Assembly: GCA_929200535.1 (NCBI GenBank)
Contig: CAKMZV010000012.1
Location: 1 to 54,866, forward strand
Length of the DNA: 54,866 bases
Reading direction: 5' to 3'
DNA from: an uncultured Gammaproteobacteria bacterium
GTDB taxonomy: Bacteria; Pseudomonadota; Gammaproteobacteria; CAKMZV01
This document shows, one piece after another, positions 26,596-35,395 of the stretch. The first letter of the stretch is position 1. Each line of letters starts with the position of its first letter. Position numbers and translations under genes: made by a program. Below the pieces are notes generated by a model that saw only the letters and a list, made by a program, of their open reading frames with translations, did not search any database and was not told the origin of the DNA.

Positions 26596-27299
26596 AACAG
26601 CTCTGGGCGATATTCAAAATGCATGGTATCGTAGTGATACCATTTCCCACCCCATATAAATCCATATTTTTCAAAGATATCGACTATTTTTTGTGGGATA
26701 TGGTTTTCATATTTTAGTTTGGTGGTTTCTTCTTTGCATTTGCAGTCCCATTGCCAGTAGTTTGATTTTGAGACGTTTATATCTATCGCTATTGCGTAGC
26801 TGTGTAAGCTTAGTCGGTTAGTACCAGCAACTTTTCTCCAATTAAATGTGCCTCCTATGTTGGTCACATAAGGTTTTAAATTAGGATCTTGCTCTAATTC
26901 TGTACTAACGGCTTTTAACTTTATATCAATCCCGTTAATTTTTGTGACTTGTATTTCTTCTCCTAAGAGTTTCGGGCACCATACAATAGAGGTTAAATTA
27001 TTGAGAACTTGTTCTTTGGTGCTTCCATATATCGTTTTGAAAAAATCTTCGTTGGTTATTCTGCCCGGATCTTCTGGAAATTTAGGGGGATTTTTCATCT
27101 CACCCTTTGAGTAGGCATAATGAAATTGATCTTTAATACATGGGTTTTCAAGCAATTGTTGAGGATTTTTAATAATCCCATCATCATATATTAATTTCTT
27201 ATTATTTTTAAAAATAAGGTAGTTATCTTCATAGCCAATAATAGAATCAGGATAACTATTTAATAGTTTATCGACATTTGTAGGATATTGGTGTTTCAT
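26592..27299 (-). CDS. M15-family peptidase-like protein (VanY/endolysin-type), no signal peptide
   Basis: The C-terminal half matches the M15 zinc peptidase core that cuts peptidoglycan cross-peptides. LSLHSYAIAIDINVSKS supplies one zinc His and Asp (with Ala in place of the usual Gly of H-x-x-G-x-A-x-D), and GGKWYHYDTMHFEYRPEL supplies the second zinc His and the catalytic acidic region. Residues 1-90 are not recognised. The 235-residue protein lacks an N-terminal signal or membrane segment and no in-frame start lies upstream, unusual for a chromosomal cell-wall enzyme. It might be exported otherwise or have phage ancestry. It sits 31 bp after the flavoprotein gene and overlaps nnrS by 4 bp. 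Confidence 0.75.
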   Translation of the reverse strand: MKHQYPTNVDKLLNSYPDSIIGYEDNYLIFKNNKKLIYDDGIIKNPQQLLENPCIKDQFHYAYSKGEMKNPPKFPEDPGRITNEDFFKTIYGSTKEQVLNNLTSIVWCPKLLGEEIQVTKINGIDIKLKAVSTELEQDPNLKPYVTNIGGTFNWRKVAGTNRLSLHSYAIAIDINVSKSNYWQWDCKCKEETTKLKYENHIPQKIVDIFEKYGFIWGGKWYHYDTMHFEYRPELL

Positions 27300-27330
27300 T
27301 TTATTTAATCAAGATTTAGGGGTATTTTAA

Positions 27331-29811
27331 TTATGCTCTGATTTTCTCAGATTTCTCATCATAGCAAATAGTAGGCTCTACCATAACTTGATACCTTTTC
27401 CCAAGATATTCAACCCAAAGTTTGTAACCTTGTTGGGAATAAGTTATTGGTAAGTAAGCATAAAGTAATGATTTTTGCACAGTATGCCCAAAATTGGCAC
27501 TGGTCACATAGGCGATGCAATCGCCACCTTCAGCTTGTAAATAAATAGGTTCTTTTCCGAGCAGCACTTGTCCATCTTCAACGCTTAAAGTGCATAGTTT
27601 TTGCTTAATGCCCTCTTCTTTTTGTTTGATAAGTGCCCTCTTCCCTTTAAAAGAATGATTAAAATTAACGATAAAATCTAAGCCTGCTTCAAGTGGAGTA
27701 TGGTCAGGGTCCAAATCCGCTCCCCAACCGCGCATTCCTTTTTCTATGCGTAGTGAGTCAAATGCTCCTTGCCCGCAAGGAATTGCTCCAATAGTCGTTA
27801 ATTTATCCCATAAAGCTAAGGTGTAATCACTTTGTGTATAAATTTCAAAACCAAGTTCACCGACATAAGAAAGTCTGGCAATGGTGACTGGAATTTCATC
27901 AATAAAGGTATTTTTAAATGCAAAAAAACGTAAGTTTTCATTGCTTAAATCTTCGTCACATAAGGGGTTTAAGAATTCACGTGCATTTGGTCCCCACAGC
28001 CCAAAAATGTTATATTGGCTACTAATATCATTGAGATATAATCCTTGTTCTTCAGGAATATTTAGGTTTTGGGCAAGCCAGGCAAAATCATGCGGTCCTG
28101 CCCCTCCACCTGTAGGAATCCAAAAACTATCTTTGGCATGTCGCATTACTGTTAAATCACAGACAATACCACCACGATCATCCAATAAATTAGTATAGGA
28201 CATACGTCCAATTGGAATATCAATATTATTGCTACATAGTGCCTGTAAACGCTCTAAGGCATTAGCACCTTCAAGTGAAAAAATTGCGAAGGCGCTGAGG
28301 TCGTACAGCCCTACTTTGTTGCGTGTTATCCATGCTTCGGCTGCTTCTATTTCAGAATAGTGTTTCGCTGACCATTCATCTCTTTTAGCAGGTATTACCG
28401 GTAAAGCCTCTAATAATTTTTGATTACTTTCATACCATTGCGGACGTTCATAACCAGCCGCTTCTAACATATAGCCTCCAAGTTCAAGGTGCCGATGATG
28501 TAATGGACTTTGACGAATATTTCGAGCCGATAGAGAAGGTTCTTTCGGGTGAAGAATATCATACACTTCTACATATTGCCTAACCCCTCGTGATTTAGTA
28601 AAGGAGCGACTATGAACATGCGAATAAAAGCGGTTAATATCCCCTTCATGACAATCAATTTGAGGCTCACCGTAGTGCATCCATTCTGCTACCATTTTAG
28701 CAAGTCCTGCAGCATGCGTGTACCAAAACGCCTCAGCAGACCAGAAACCTTTTACCTTTAAAGATTCGCCCATCAACGGGCCACCATCGGGAGTAAAGGA
28801 AAAAATACCATTGATTTTATAAGATAATTTCTGCTCCTTACCCAAGCTTGGAAATAAATTAGCTGCTGCCTGCCAGCCACTGTCGAAAGCCCTAGCATCC
28901 CATTCAATCAAAGACGGCATTTCTGGAGCCTCATCAGGTGAAAGCACTTGCTCTGCCCATAAGGGATGAGCCTTATGCCCATAATATCCTACACTCCAGC
29001 AATTATGATGCTGACGAAAATACAAATCATTGTCCTGTGCCCTTGTCATTGGAAGCACCACTTCATCTGTATAGTGTTCAAGCTCAGGTAGAGGTTCGCT
29101 AATAGCGTATAAATGAGCCATTGGCATTAGTGGAATCGGTTGCCCTACCATTTTACCAATTTTGGGACCCCAAAAACCAGCACAGCAAACAATCGTATTG
29201 GTTTCAATATCACCACAGTCGGTAATAATTTTTTTAATGGTAGAATAGCCTAATTTATTTTCTTCTGTTTGTATATCTTGCACCATCACACGACCCACAA
29301 ACTTTACTCCTTTTTGCTCTGCCATTTGGCGAAGTGCTTGAGTGCAAACCAACGCACGCCCTACCCCATCATCCGGCACATAATAACCTGCTTTTATTTT
29401 ACTGGTATCCAAATGAGGTAACATTTTTCCACATTCGGCAGCACTGATAACATTCCCTTCTAAACCAAAAGAACGCCCCAAACCACAACGTCGATGCAAT
29501 TCTCTAACCCGTTCCTCAGTTTCTGCTAATTCAATCCCACCAGTGAGCTCAGCACCTGATACGCCCTCATAATTTAAACTCTTATAAAAATGCACTCCGT
29601 AATGGGCAGATTCCACCATTAATTTTGAGCCATTTGTTTGGAACATCCCACCAGGGGCATGTGAGCTTGAACCACCCGGTTTGGGTAAATTTCCCTGATC
29701 AATCACTAATATATCAGTCCAGCCAAGCTCACTTAAAAAATAAGCCATTGAACAGCCAGTAATACCGCTACCAAGAATAACTACCTGAGCTTTTGTAGGG
29801 AGAGTTTTCAT
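27331..29811 (-). CDS. dimethylglycine/sarcosine dehydrogenase-like flavoprotein
   Basis: This 826-residue protein has an N-terminal FAD-dependent oxidoreductase (VVILGSGITGCSMAYFLSEL, residues 10-29) with the GGSSSHAPGG segment. Its His51 matches the site of covalent FAD in dimethylglycine dehydrogenases. A FAO_M-type linker follows (about 385-430), then a GcvT-like folate-binding half (about 440-825) with YDLSAFAIFSLEGANA, DERGG-like DDRGGIVCDLTVMR and SYVGELGFEIY. Such enzymes demethylate dimethylglycine or sarcosine and pass the one-carbon unit to tetrahydrofolate. Exact substrate is uncertain. It begins a minus-strand group with the M15-like protein and nnrS. Confidence 0.85.
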   Translation of the reverse strand: MKTLPTKAQVVILGSGITGCSMAYFLSELGWTDILVIDQGNLPKPGGSSSHAPGGMFQTNGSKLMVESAHYGVHFYKSLNYEGVSGAELTGGIELAETEERVRELHRRCGLGRSFGLEGNVISAAECGKMLPHLDTSKIKAGYYVPDDGVGRALVCTQALRQMAEQKGVKFVGRVMVQDIQTEENKLGYSTIKKIITDCGDIETNTIVCCAGFWGPKIGKMVGQPIPLMPMAHLYAISEPLPELEHYTDEVVLPMTRAQDNDLYFRQHHNCWSVGYYGHKAHPLWAEQVLSPDEAPEMPSLIEWDARAFDSGWQAAANLFPSLGKEQKLSYKINGIFSFTPDGGPLMGESLKVKGFWSAEAFWYTHAAGLAKMVAEWMHYGEPQIDCHEGDINRFYSHVHSRSFTKSRGVRQYVEVYDILHPKEPSLSARNIRQSPLHHRHLELGGYMLEAAGYERPQWYESNQKLLEALPVIPAKRDEWSAKHYSEIEAAEAWITRNKVGLYDLSAFAIFSLEGANALERLQALCSNNIDIPIGRMSYTNLLDDRGGIVCDLTVMRHAKDSFWIPTGGGAGPHDFAWLAQNLNIPEEQGLYLNDISSQYNIFGLWGPNAREFLNPLCDEDLSNENLRFFAFKNTFIDEIPVTIARLSYVGELGFEIYTQSDYTLALWDKLTTIGAIPCGQGAFDSLRIEKGMRGWGADLDPDHTPLEAGLDFIVNFNHSFKGKRALIKQKEEGIKQKLCTLSVEDGQVLLGKEPIYLQAEGGDCIAYVTSANFGHTVQKSLLYAYLPITYSQQGYKLWVEYLGKRYQVMVEPTICYDEKSEKIRA

Positions 29812-30067
29812 TTTGTTAAGTTAAATTTAGATTAAATAAGTCGTATTTTTATTGTACTATTTTATTAAAAAAATTTGTTCTAATTGCAGTCTAAAACTTA
29901 TAAAAGAATGTCTTTAAATACGTAGTATCGCAAAAGAAAATAGATGGAAATATTTTAATTAAGGCAACAACTATGTTCAGTTGCCTATACAATTGAATTT
30001 GAATGCACTTAAACCTAAAAGTTGGTTTATTAAGTGCGAAAAACGCAAGTAAAAAGAGGAATTTTGT
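29812..30067. other. divergent intergenic region, no gene seen
   Basis: These 256 AT-rich bases separate the start of the flavoprotein gene (minus) from the lipoprotein remnant (plus), so promoters for both should lie here. I see no structured RNA, repeat or ORF of note. Confidence 0.4.
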
Positions 30068-30606
30068 ATGAAAAACTTAACTATTATTTTAATCTCCTTC
30101 TTTCTTATAGGGTGTTCTAAAATGTATGATTTAACTCCGAATCATTAATAAGGATGAAAAAACATTATCATTAGATACCTACAAAATCAATAACATCTAT
30201 TACCATGCAAGTGGACGTGCTGTAAGAAATACGGCTATTTATGAGACATATGAGGTCTATAAAGCTAAAAATGATTCGTGTCAAAATCTAATTGTAGCAA
30301 AATCCTCAACCCATGGTAATTATTATTTTGGCGATACCATAGATGGGGCTATGCTTGATAGGTGATGGTAATTGTGAGATTACTAAGTTGAATAACTTAA
30401 ATTTTATGACCTGTAAAGACAACTCTGAGTCAAACAATCAGAAGCAATTTTTCATTGCTTTTTCCCTATCTCGACTTAACAACACTGTCATTCGTATAGA
30501 AAACTCCTCGTGCATGGAAAAAATAAAAAATCATTTTTACACCAAGAAGGAAACTACAGAGATTCAGTCATATGACCCAAAATCAAAAAAATGGAGTAAA
30601 GAATAA
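30068..30606 (+). pseudogene. decayed lipoprotein gene with two frameshifts
   Basis: Reading starts at ATG 30068 with a lipoprotein signal (KNLTIILISFFLIGCSK, lipobox Leu-Ile-Gly-Cys) preceded by AAAGAGG. It stops after 26 codons at 30146. Continuous coding then follows in the next frame from about 30135 to 30367 (…INKDEKTLSLDTYKINNIYY…), and again in the third frame from about 30343 to 30606 (…GDGNCEITKLNNLNFMTCKD…). The three pieces abut with minimal overlap and would give about 175 residues once joined, so two single-base frameshifts in one lipoprotein gene is the simplest reading. The folded domain is not recognised. Sequencing error is an alternative cause. Confidence 0.6.
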
Positions 30607-30644
30607 GGACATTTCTTTCACTTCTCCCGTTCCTTTCAAATCTA

Positions 30645-30809
30645 AAGCGGTTCAAACGCTGTTACTCTAAGGTTCGTAAACTCACCAAGAGTAAAAACGC
30701 TTTTTGTGTTGTGAAATTTGCGAAGACGGACGTATTAGCTTCATTTCACGCCTCAATCAGAACGATTTTTTATCTTTTTTCTTTTACCATACTTTTATGC
30801 AAAGGTTTG
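30645..30809. repeat. GAGACC element, copy C (inverted, one end missing)
   Basis: Read on the minus strand this matches copy B from the GAGACC-like end (here degraded to CAAACC) through the TGATTGAGGCGTGAAATG and GGTGAGTTTACGAACC blocks to the AGCGTTTGAA block. It then stops, lacking the last roughly 55-60 bp including the second terminal repeat. It occupies most of the 388-bp gap between the decayed lipoprotein gene and the binding-protein gene. Confidence 0.75.
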
Positions 30810-30863
30810 AGCCTATTAAAAATCATTTGTTTTTATAAAGGATTATATATATCTATTGACTTA

Positions 30864-30893
30864 TTGAGTAATAGACAAGAAAATTGTTATCAT
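30864..30893 (+). promoter_or_regulatory. candidate sigma-70 promoter for the binding-protein gene
   Basis: TTGAGT at 30864-30869 and TATCAT at 30888-30893 are separated by 18 bp, about 100 bp before the ATG. A Shine-Dalgarno AGGAG stands at 30982-30986. The site is placed by eye only. Confidence 0.35.
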
Positions 30894-30994
30894 GGCAATA
30901 AGTGTTGGGGTTGTTTTTTTTAATCTTCACTGAATGAGCAGCTTTATTTGCCTTTTCAATTATTTATTCATTTAATTTATTTAGGAGCATTATT

Positions 30995-32242
30995 ATGTCT
31001 TATTATGCAAAAAATACATTTCTACATAGTCTATCTAAGGTGGTTTCTAAAGTTGCCTTTTTTGCTATTTTAGGAATTGGGTTTTCTTTTTCAGTAGCAA
31101 ACGCCAAGACGGTAAAAATTGGCTTGCTTAGCGGTGTTTCTGGTCCCATTGCTTCAATGGCTCCAGCTATTGTATCTGGTTCTCGTTTGGCAATTCGTCA
31201 GGTAAATCAACAAGGCGGTTTGTTTAAAAATGGTAGCACTTTATTAGCTGTATTTGGTGATTCAGGTTGTAATCCACAAAATGCAATTGATGCAGCAACT
31301 AAAGTAGTCAATTTAAATAATATCTCTGCTATGGTGGGTCCTAACTGCTCTGGGGCAACTATTGCCGCTGCTGAGGCAGTTAATATTCCTGCTGGAGTGC
31401 CTCTTATTTCACCTTCTGCAACGGCGCCAACGGTTAGTGCATTAAATGATAATGACTTAGTTTTCCGTACAGTCCCATCCGATGCCTATCAAGGGCAGGC
31501 TTTGGCTCGTACGCTAATTAGCAAAGGTATGAAAAGTGTAGCCGTAGCTTATGTTAATAATGACTATGGTAAAGGAATTGCCGATTCGTTTAAAGCAGAA
31601 TTTGAAAAACAAGGCGGAACAATCAAGGGTTACGAAGGACACGAGGGTGCAAAAGCCTCTTACCGTTCGCAACTTGCGAGCCTTGCAGGTAAAGGTGCTT
31701 CTACCTTGGTAATTTTTGATTATGCCAGTGATTCAGGAATGACAATTCTTCGTCAGTCTTTGGAAAATGGGTTTTTTGAAAATTTTGTCGGTGCTGATGG
31801 TATGAAATCTGATTTACTTGTCAAAGAATTGGGTGAAGAAAATCTTGGAACTTTATTCGTTTCATCACCAATCGGTAAACAAGGCGAGGCATTGGCTCGT
31901 TTTAATAAAGCATTTACTGACTATGGTCAGGATAAAGATGCGGTTTTTGCTAATACCTCTTATGATGCAGCATTTATCTTAGCTTTGGCTATTGAAAAAG
32001 CAGGCTCTGGAGATAGAGCCGCTGTAGCAAAAAATATTCGTTCGGTATCTTCGGCTCCTGGTTTGGTCATTCTTCCAGGCGAATGGGCTAAAGCAAAAAA
32101 AGCGATTAGCAAAGGGCAAGATATTAACTACGAAGGGGCAACTGGCAGTCATGAATTTGATAAAAATGGCGATGTTCCTGGAACTTATGCACTATTTAAA
32201 GTAAGTGGTGGTAATTTGGTTGTTGATGTTAATATGAAGTAA
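30995..32242 (+). CDS. branched-chain amino-acid-type ABC transporter substrate-binding protein
   Basis: This 415-residue periplasmic binding protein of the LivJ/LivK (type I fold) family has an N-terminal signal peptide (hydrophobic 17-35, cleavage near VANAKT). The mature protein starts with VKIGLLSGVSGPIASMAP. Family landmarks follow: GSRLAIRQVNQQGGL, IDAATKVVNLNNISAMVGPNC, PLISPSATAPTVS, VFRTVPSDAYQGQALAR, and VAYVNNDYGKGIADSFKAEF. The ligand may be an amino acid, amide or urea; sequence alone does not tell. No cognate permease or ATPase is adjacent, since the next genes form a metal transporter. A hairpin terminator follows, so it is probably monocistronic and perhaps highly expressed. 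Confidence 0.9.
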   Translation: MSYYAKNTFLHSLSKVVSKVAFFAILGIGFSFSVANAKTVKIGLLSGVSGPIASMAPAIVSGSRLAIRQVNQQGGLFKNGSTLLAVFGDSGCNPQNAIDAATKVVNLNNISAMVGPNCSGATIAAAEAVNIPAGVPLISPSATAPTVSALNDNDLVFRTVPSDAYQGQALARTLISKGMKSVAVAYVNNDYGKGIADSFKAEFEKQGGTIKGYEGHEGAKASYRSQLASLAGKGASTLVIFDYASDSGMTILRQSLENGFFENFVGADGMKSDLLVKELGEENLGTLFVSSPIGKQGEALARFNKAFTDYGQDKDAVFANTSYDAAFILALAIEKAGSGDRAAVAKNIRSVSSAPGLVILPGEWAKAKKAISKGQDINYEGATGSHEFDKNGDVPGTYALFKVSGGNLVVDVNMK

Positions 32243-32264
32243 AGCTATTAACACTATAAAATTG

Positions 32265-32299
32265 AGGGGGAGAAAGTTTCTAAATTTTCTCTCCCTTTT
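32265..32299 (+). terminator. intrinsic terminator after the binding-protein gene
   Basis: AGGGGGAGAAA (32265-32275) can pair with TTTCTCTCCCT (32286-32296), an 11-bp stem containing one G-U pair and a 10-base loop. It is followed by a short T-run. It lies 23 bp after the stop codon and only about 28 bp before the next gene. Confidence 0.6.
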
Positions 32300-32326
32300 G
32301 CGAATTTAATTTCCATTCTTCTCTCT

Positions 32327-33259
32327 TTGTATAATTTGTCCCATCGTATCTTAGGCAAATATTCTTTATTGCCTTTTTTCTTTTCTCTCTTCTTGTTGGT
32401 TATTCTAACCAAGCAAGCCGTTGCAGACAAAACTCCACTAAAAATTGTTGCCACTACTGGGATGATTGCCGATGTGGTAAAAAATATTGGTGGCAATTTA
32501 ATCGAGGTACAAGCCTTGATGGATAGTGGCGTTGATCCACATTTATATCGCCCTACCAGTGGGGATATTCGAGCCCTTACTCAAGCTGAAATAGTATTTT
32601 ATAATGGTTTCCATCTTGAGGGCAGAATGCAGGATGTTTTAAAGAAAATGGCACGCTCACAGGCAACTTATGCGGTTGCTGAAAATGTTGATGCCCCCCT
32701 AATTTATGCTGATGACCAAGTAATTGACCCACATATTTGGATGGATGTTTCTCTCTGGAATAAAGTGGCTACATACGTACATAAAACATTAAGCAAGCAT
32801 TTGCCAGAGAGTTCAAACGAACTTAATAAAAATTTCCAAGCCTATGATGCAAAGTTAAAGCAACTGCATCAACAAGTGATAAAACAAATTGCCTCTATCC
32901 CCTCTAAAAGCCGTATTCTTGTCACTGCCCATGATGCCTTTGCCTATTTTGGTAGGGCTTACAATATTCAAGTAGTTGCTTTACAAGGAATTAACACCGC
33001 TGATGAATTTGGCTTAAATGATTTAATTCGCATTCAAAATGTGATCGTTAAAAATAACATTAAGGCGATTTTTTTAGAAAGTAGCGTACCTGCAAAATTT
33101 ATGAAAAGTCTGCAAAAAGGCTTAATTAGAAAAAATGTGGAGGTTGCTATTGGTGGAGAATTATTTTCTGATGCAATGGGGAAGCCCGACACTGTCGAAG
33201 GAACCTACATTGGTATGATTTCTCATAATACCAAGATTATTGTTAGAGGCTTAAAATAA
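32327..33259 (+). CDS. manganese/zinc ABC transporter substrate-binding lipoprotein-like protein (cluster 9)
   Basis: This protein is 310 residues from a TTG start, with a second TTG at 32336 possible; no in-frame ATG or convincing Shine-Dalgarno exists. A signal peptide (SLLPFFFSLFLLVILTKQAV, cleavage near AVADK) precedes a TroA/MntC/ZnuA fold. Metal-ligand His residues appear in SGVDPHLYRPT and IDPHIWMDV, with the Glu and Asp ligands in VVALQGINTADEFG, IFLESSVP and FSDAMG. The short form without the His/Asp-rich loop of ZnuA fits manganese or iron/manganese better than zinc. It is the first of four genes: binding protein, ATPase and two permeases. Confidence 0.88.
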   Translation: MYNLSHRILGKYSLLPFFFSLFLLVILTKQAVADKTPLKIVATTGMIADVVKNIGGNLIEVQALMDSGVDPHLYRPTSGDIRALTQAEIVFYNGFHLEGRMQDVLKKMARSQATYAVAENVDAPLIYADDQVIDPHIWMDVSLWNKVATYVHKTLSKHLPESSNELNKNFQAYDAKLKQLHQQVIKQIASIPSKSRILVTAHDAFAYFGRAYNIQVVALQGINTADEFGLNDLIRIQNVIVKNNIKAIFLESSVPAKFMKSLQKGLIRKNVEVAIGGELFSDAMGKPDTVEGTYIGMISHNTKIIVRGLK

Positions 33260-33289
33260 GCCTAAGCTACCTCTATTAAATATGGGACG

Positions 33290-34063
33290 ATGTCTGCTGC
33301 TATAACCGTTAATAATTTAAATGTACGCTATAACTATGCTCCTGTGCTTAGTGATATTTCGCTATCAATACCAGAGCAAAATATGGCAGCAATTATCGGT
33401 CCTAATGGAGCAGGCAAATCAAGTTTGCTTAAATCTTTAGTGGGCTTGATTAAGCCCGATAGCGGAGAATTTTCTTTTTTTGGGGCAAATATAGAAAAAC
33501 AACGAATGAATATTGCCTACGTGGCACAACGCCAAGAGGTCGATTGGGATTTTCCAATCACTGTGCGTGAGGTAGTGGAAATGGGACGTTTTGGGCATTT
33601 ATCTTGGTGGCAAAGATTAGATAAAAAAGATTCTCGCATTGTCGATAACGCTATGCAAATGGCAGGTGTTACAAACTTACAAAATCGCCAAATTAGCGAG
33701 CTTTCTGGCGGTCAGCAACAGCGTATGTTTGTTGCTCGTGCTTTGGCACAACAGGCAAATATTTATCTCTTGGATGAGCCTTTTGCTGGGATTGATGTTA
33801 GTACAGAAAAGGCATTGGTTGAACTTTTTAAAAAACTGGTAAAACAAGGTGCAACTATTGTTGCAGTGCATCATGACGTTTCTACCGTCAAAGATTATTT
33901 TGATTATGCTTTATTACTTAATCAATATTTGATTGCCCAAGGAAAAAGCACTGATGTGCTCACTGATGAGAATCTTAAAAAAACCTACACCGCACAGGAA
34001 AGCGTTCAAGATTCTTATAATATGGCGATTAAGCAAAAACAAAAATGGCCAATTCATGATTAA
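33290..34063 (+). CDS. manganese/zinc ABC transporter ATPase
   Basis: This 257-residue ATPase energises the metal importer. It shows Walker A IIGPNGAGKSS, the Q-loop in YVAQRQEVDWDFP (the RxxVDWDFP form is usual for Mn/Zn/Fe chelin-type cluster 9 ATPases), signature ISELSGGQQQRMFVARAL, Walker B IYLLDEPFAGID, and switch His in VAVHHDVS. It lies 30 bp after the binding protein and 10 bp before the first permease gene. Confidence 0.92.
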   Translation: MSAAITVNNLNVRYNYAPVLSDISLSIPEQNMAAIIGPNGAGKSSLLKSLVGLIKPDSGEFSFFGANIEKQRMNIAYVAQRQEVDWDFPITVREVVEMGRFGHLSWWQRLDKKDSRIVDNAMQMAGVTNLQNRQISELSGGQQQRMFVARALAQQANIYLLDEPFAGIDVSTEKALVELFKKLVKQGATIVAVHHDVSTVKDYFDYALLLNQYLIAQGKSTDVLTDENLKKTYTAQESVQDSYNMAIKQKQKWPIHD

Positions 34064-34073
34064 GGTGTAACAG

Positions 34074-35384
34074 GTGGTTGAACTTTCGTTAATTGCACTT
34101 TTTCAAGAACCTAACTTCTTATGGGTTATTTTAGGAGTTTGTATGCTTGCTATTGCCACTTCTTGTGTTGGCACTTTTGCGTGGCTTAATAAGCAATCTT
34201 TGATTGGCGATGCTATGGCTCATTGTGCCTTACCTGGGGTTGCAATCGCTTTTTTATTTTCACAATCTCGCCACCCTCTTATCTTACTCCCGGCAGCCAT
34301 TATTGCTGCTCTTACTGGAAATGCAATTTTAAATTGGTTAGTGAGGCGTACCAAACTCAGCCCCGATTCAGCACTTGCTATTGTGCTTTCAGGCTATTTT
34401 GCCATCGGAGCAATGATTCTTTCACTCATTCAAAAAATGCCTATTGCCGGTAAAGCGGGTATCAATCAAATGCTTTTTGGACAAGCAGCTGCATTAGATA
34501 GCTTGGATGTCAATGTATTAACGATTACCGCTTGTGTGGTGATTTTTATCGTGATGATGGTGTTACCTCGTTTACGTATGGTGATTTTTGACTCTCAATT
34601 TGCCCAAACCACAGGGACTTCAGTTGCCGTTTATAAACAATTGATGGGCGTATTGATTGTGGTTTGTGTGGTAATTGGGATTCAAATTGTAGGCGTTGTA
34701 TTAATGTCTTCCTTGCTTATTTTTCCGGCGATTAATGCCCGCCAATGGAGCAATCATTTACATCGTTTATTGGTTATTTCTGCGATAACTGCTTTGCTTG
34801 CCAGTGTACTTGGCGTGCTTATCTCTTACTATTTTAGCAATATGCCTACCGGTCCTTGGATTGTGGTGTTTTTAACTATTTTCCTACTTTTTTCTTTGTT
34901 GTTTTCGCCTCGCAGTGGCGGGTTGGTTAAACGAATAATTGATTATCGACAACAAACCATCATTCATTCTGAAAACATTACTCGAATTTGGTACTTGCTG
35001 CACCATAAAACAGACAATAAAAACACTGCTGAGTTTACCAAAACGGATGCTCTCAAAGTACGTTCAATGAAATCACAAACATTTAATCGTGGTTTTAAGT
35101 ATGCTCTTAAAAAAGGCTGGTTAGAACCTTGGGGTTATGGCTATCGACTGAGCACACTTGGTTTTTCTAAGGCAGAAAAAATTACACGTCATCATAGACT
35201 ATGGGAGAAATACCTCTCAGAAAATAAACAACTTCCTGCACAACAAGTGCATAATGCAGCCGAATATGCCGAGCATATCATTGATGACAATATTGCCGAC
35301 AAATTAGATGAAATTCTTGGTCATCCAAGTCTTGACCCTCATGGGCAATTCATTCCAATTAAAAAAGATTCCTCTCAAGATTAA
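34074..35384 (+). CDS. metal ABC transporter permease fused to a DtxR-like C-terminal domain
   Basis: The GTG start gives 436 residues. About 1-285 form an ABC-3 family permease with eight or so membrane segments and the conserved SLIGDAMAHCALPGVAIAFL and IVGVVLMSSLLIFPAINARQ motifs. Residues about 310-360 look like a winged-helix region. About 370-436 match the dimerisation/metal-binding domain of DtxR/MntR regulators (RHHRLWEKYLSE, then AAEYAEHIIDD and LDEILGHPSLDPHGQFIP), keeping His and Glu positions that bind metal in MntR. Such fusions are known in cluster 9 transporters of some phyla. The domain may sense cytoplasmic Mn/Fe and gate transport, or bind DNA; this is inference. Confidence 0.88.
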   Translation: MVELSLIALFQEPNFLWVILGVCMLAIATSCVGTFAWLNKQSLIGDAMAHCALPGVAIAFLFSQSRHPLILLPAAIIAALTGNAILNWLVRRTKLSPDSALAIVLSGYFAIGAMILSLIQKMPIAGKAGINQMLFGQAAALDSLDVNVLTITACVVIFIVMMVLPRLRMVIFDSQFAQTTGTSVAVYKQLMGVLIVVCVVIGIQIVGVVLMSSLLIFPAINARQWSNHLHRLLVISAITALLASVLGVLISYYFSNMPTGPWIVVFLTIFLLFSLLFSPRSGGLVKRIIDYRQQTIIHSENITRIWYLLHHKTDNKNTAEFTKTDALKVRSMKSQTFNRGFKYALKKGWLEPWGYGYRLSTLGFSKAEKITRHHRLWEKYLSENKQLPAQQVHNAAEYAEHIIDDNIADKLDEILGHPSLDPHGQFIPIKKDSSQD

Positions 35385-35395
35385 GCGAAAAAATA

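Noticed and set aside
30711-30923. A 70-codon reading frame starting MKFAKTDVLASFHA
   Set aside because: Its first part lies inside GAGACC copy C and it has no ribosome binding site or recognisable domain.
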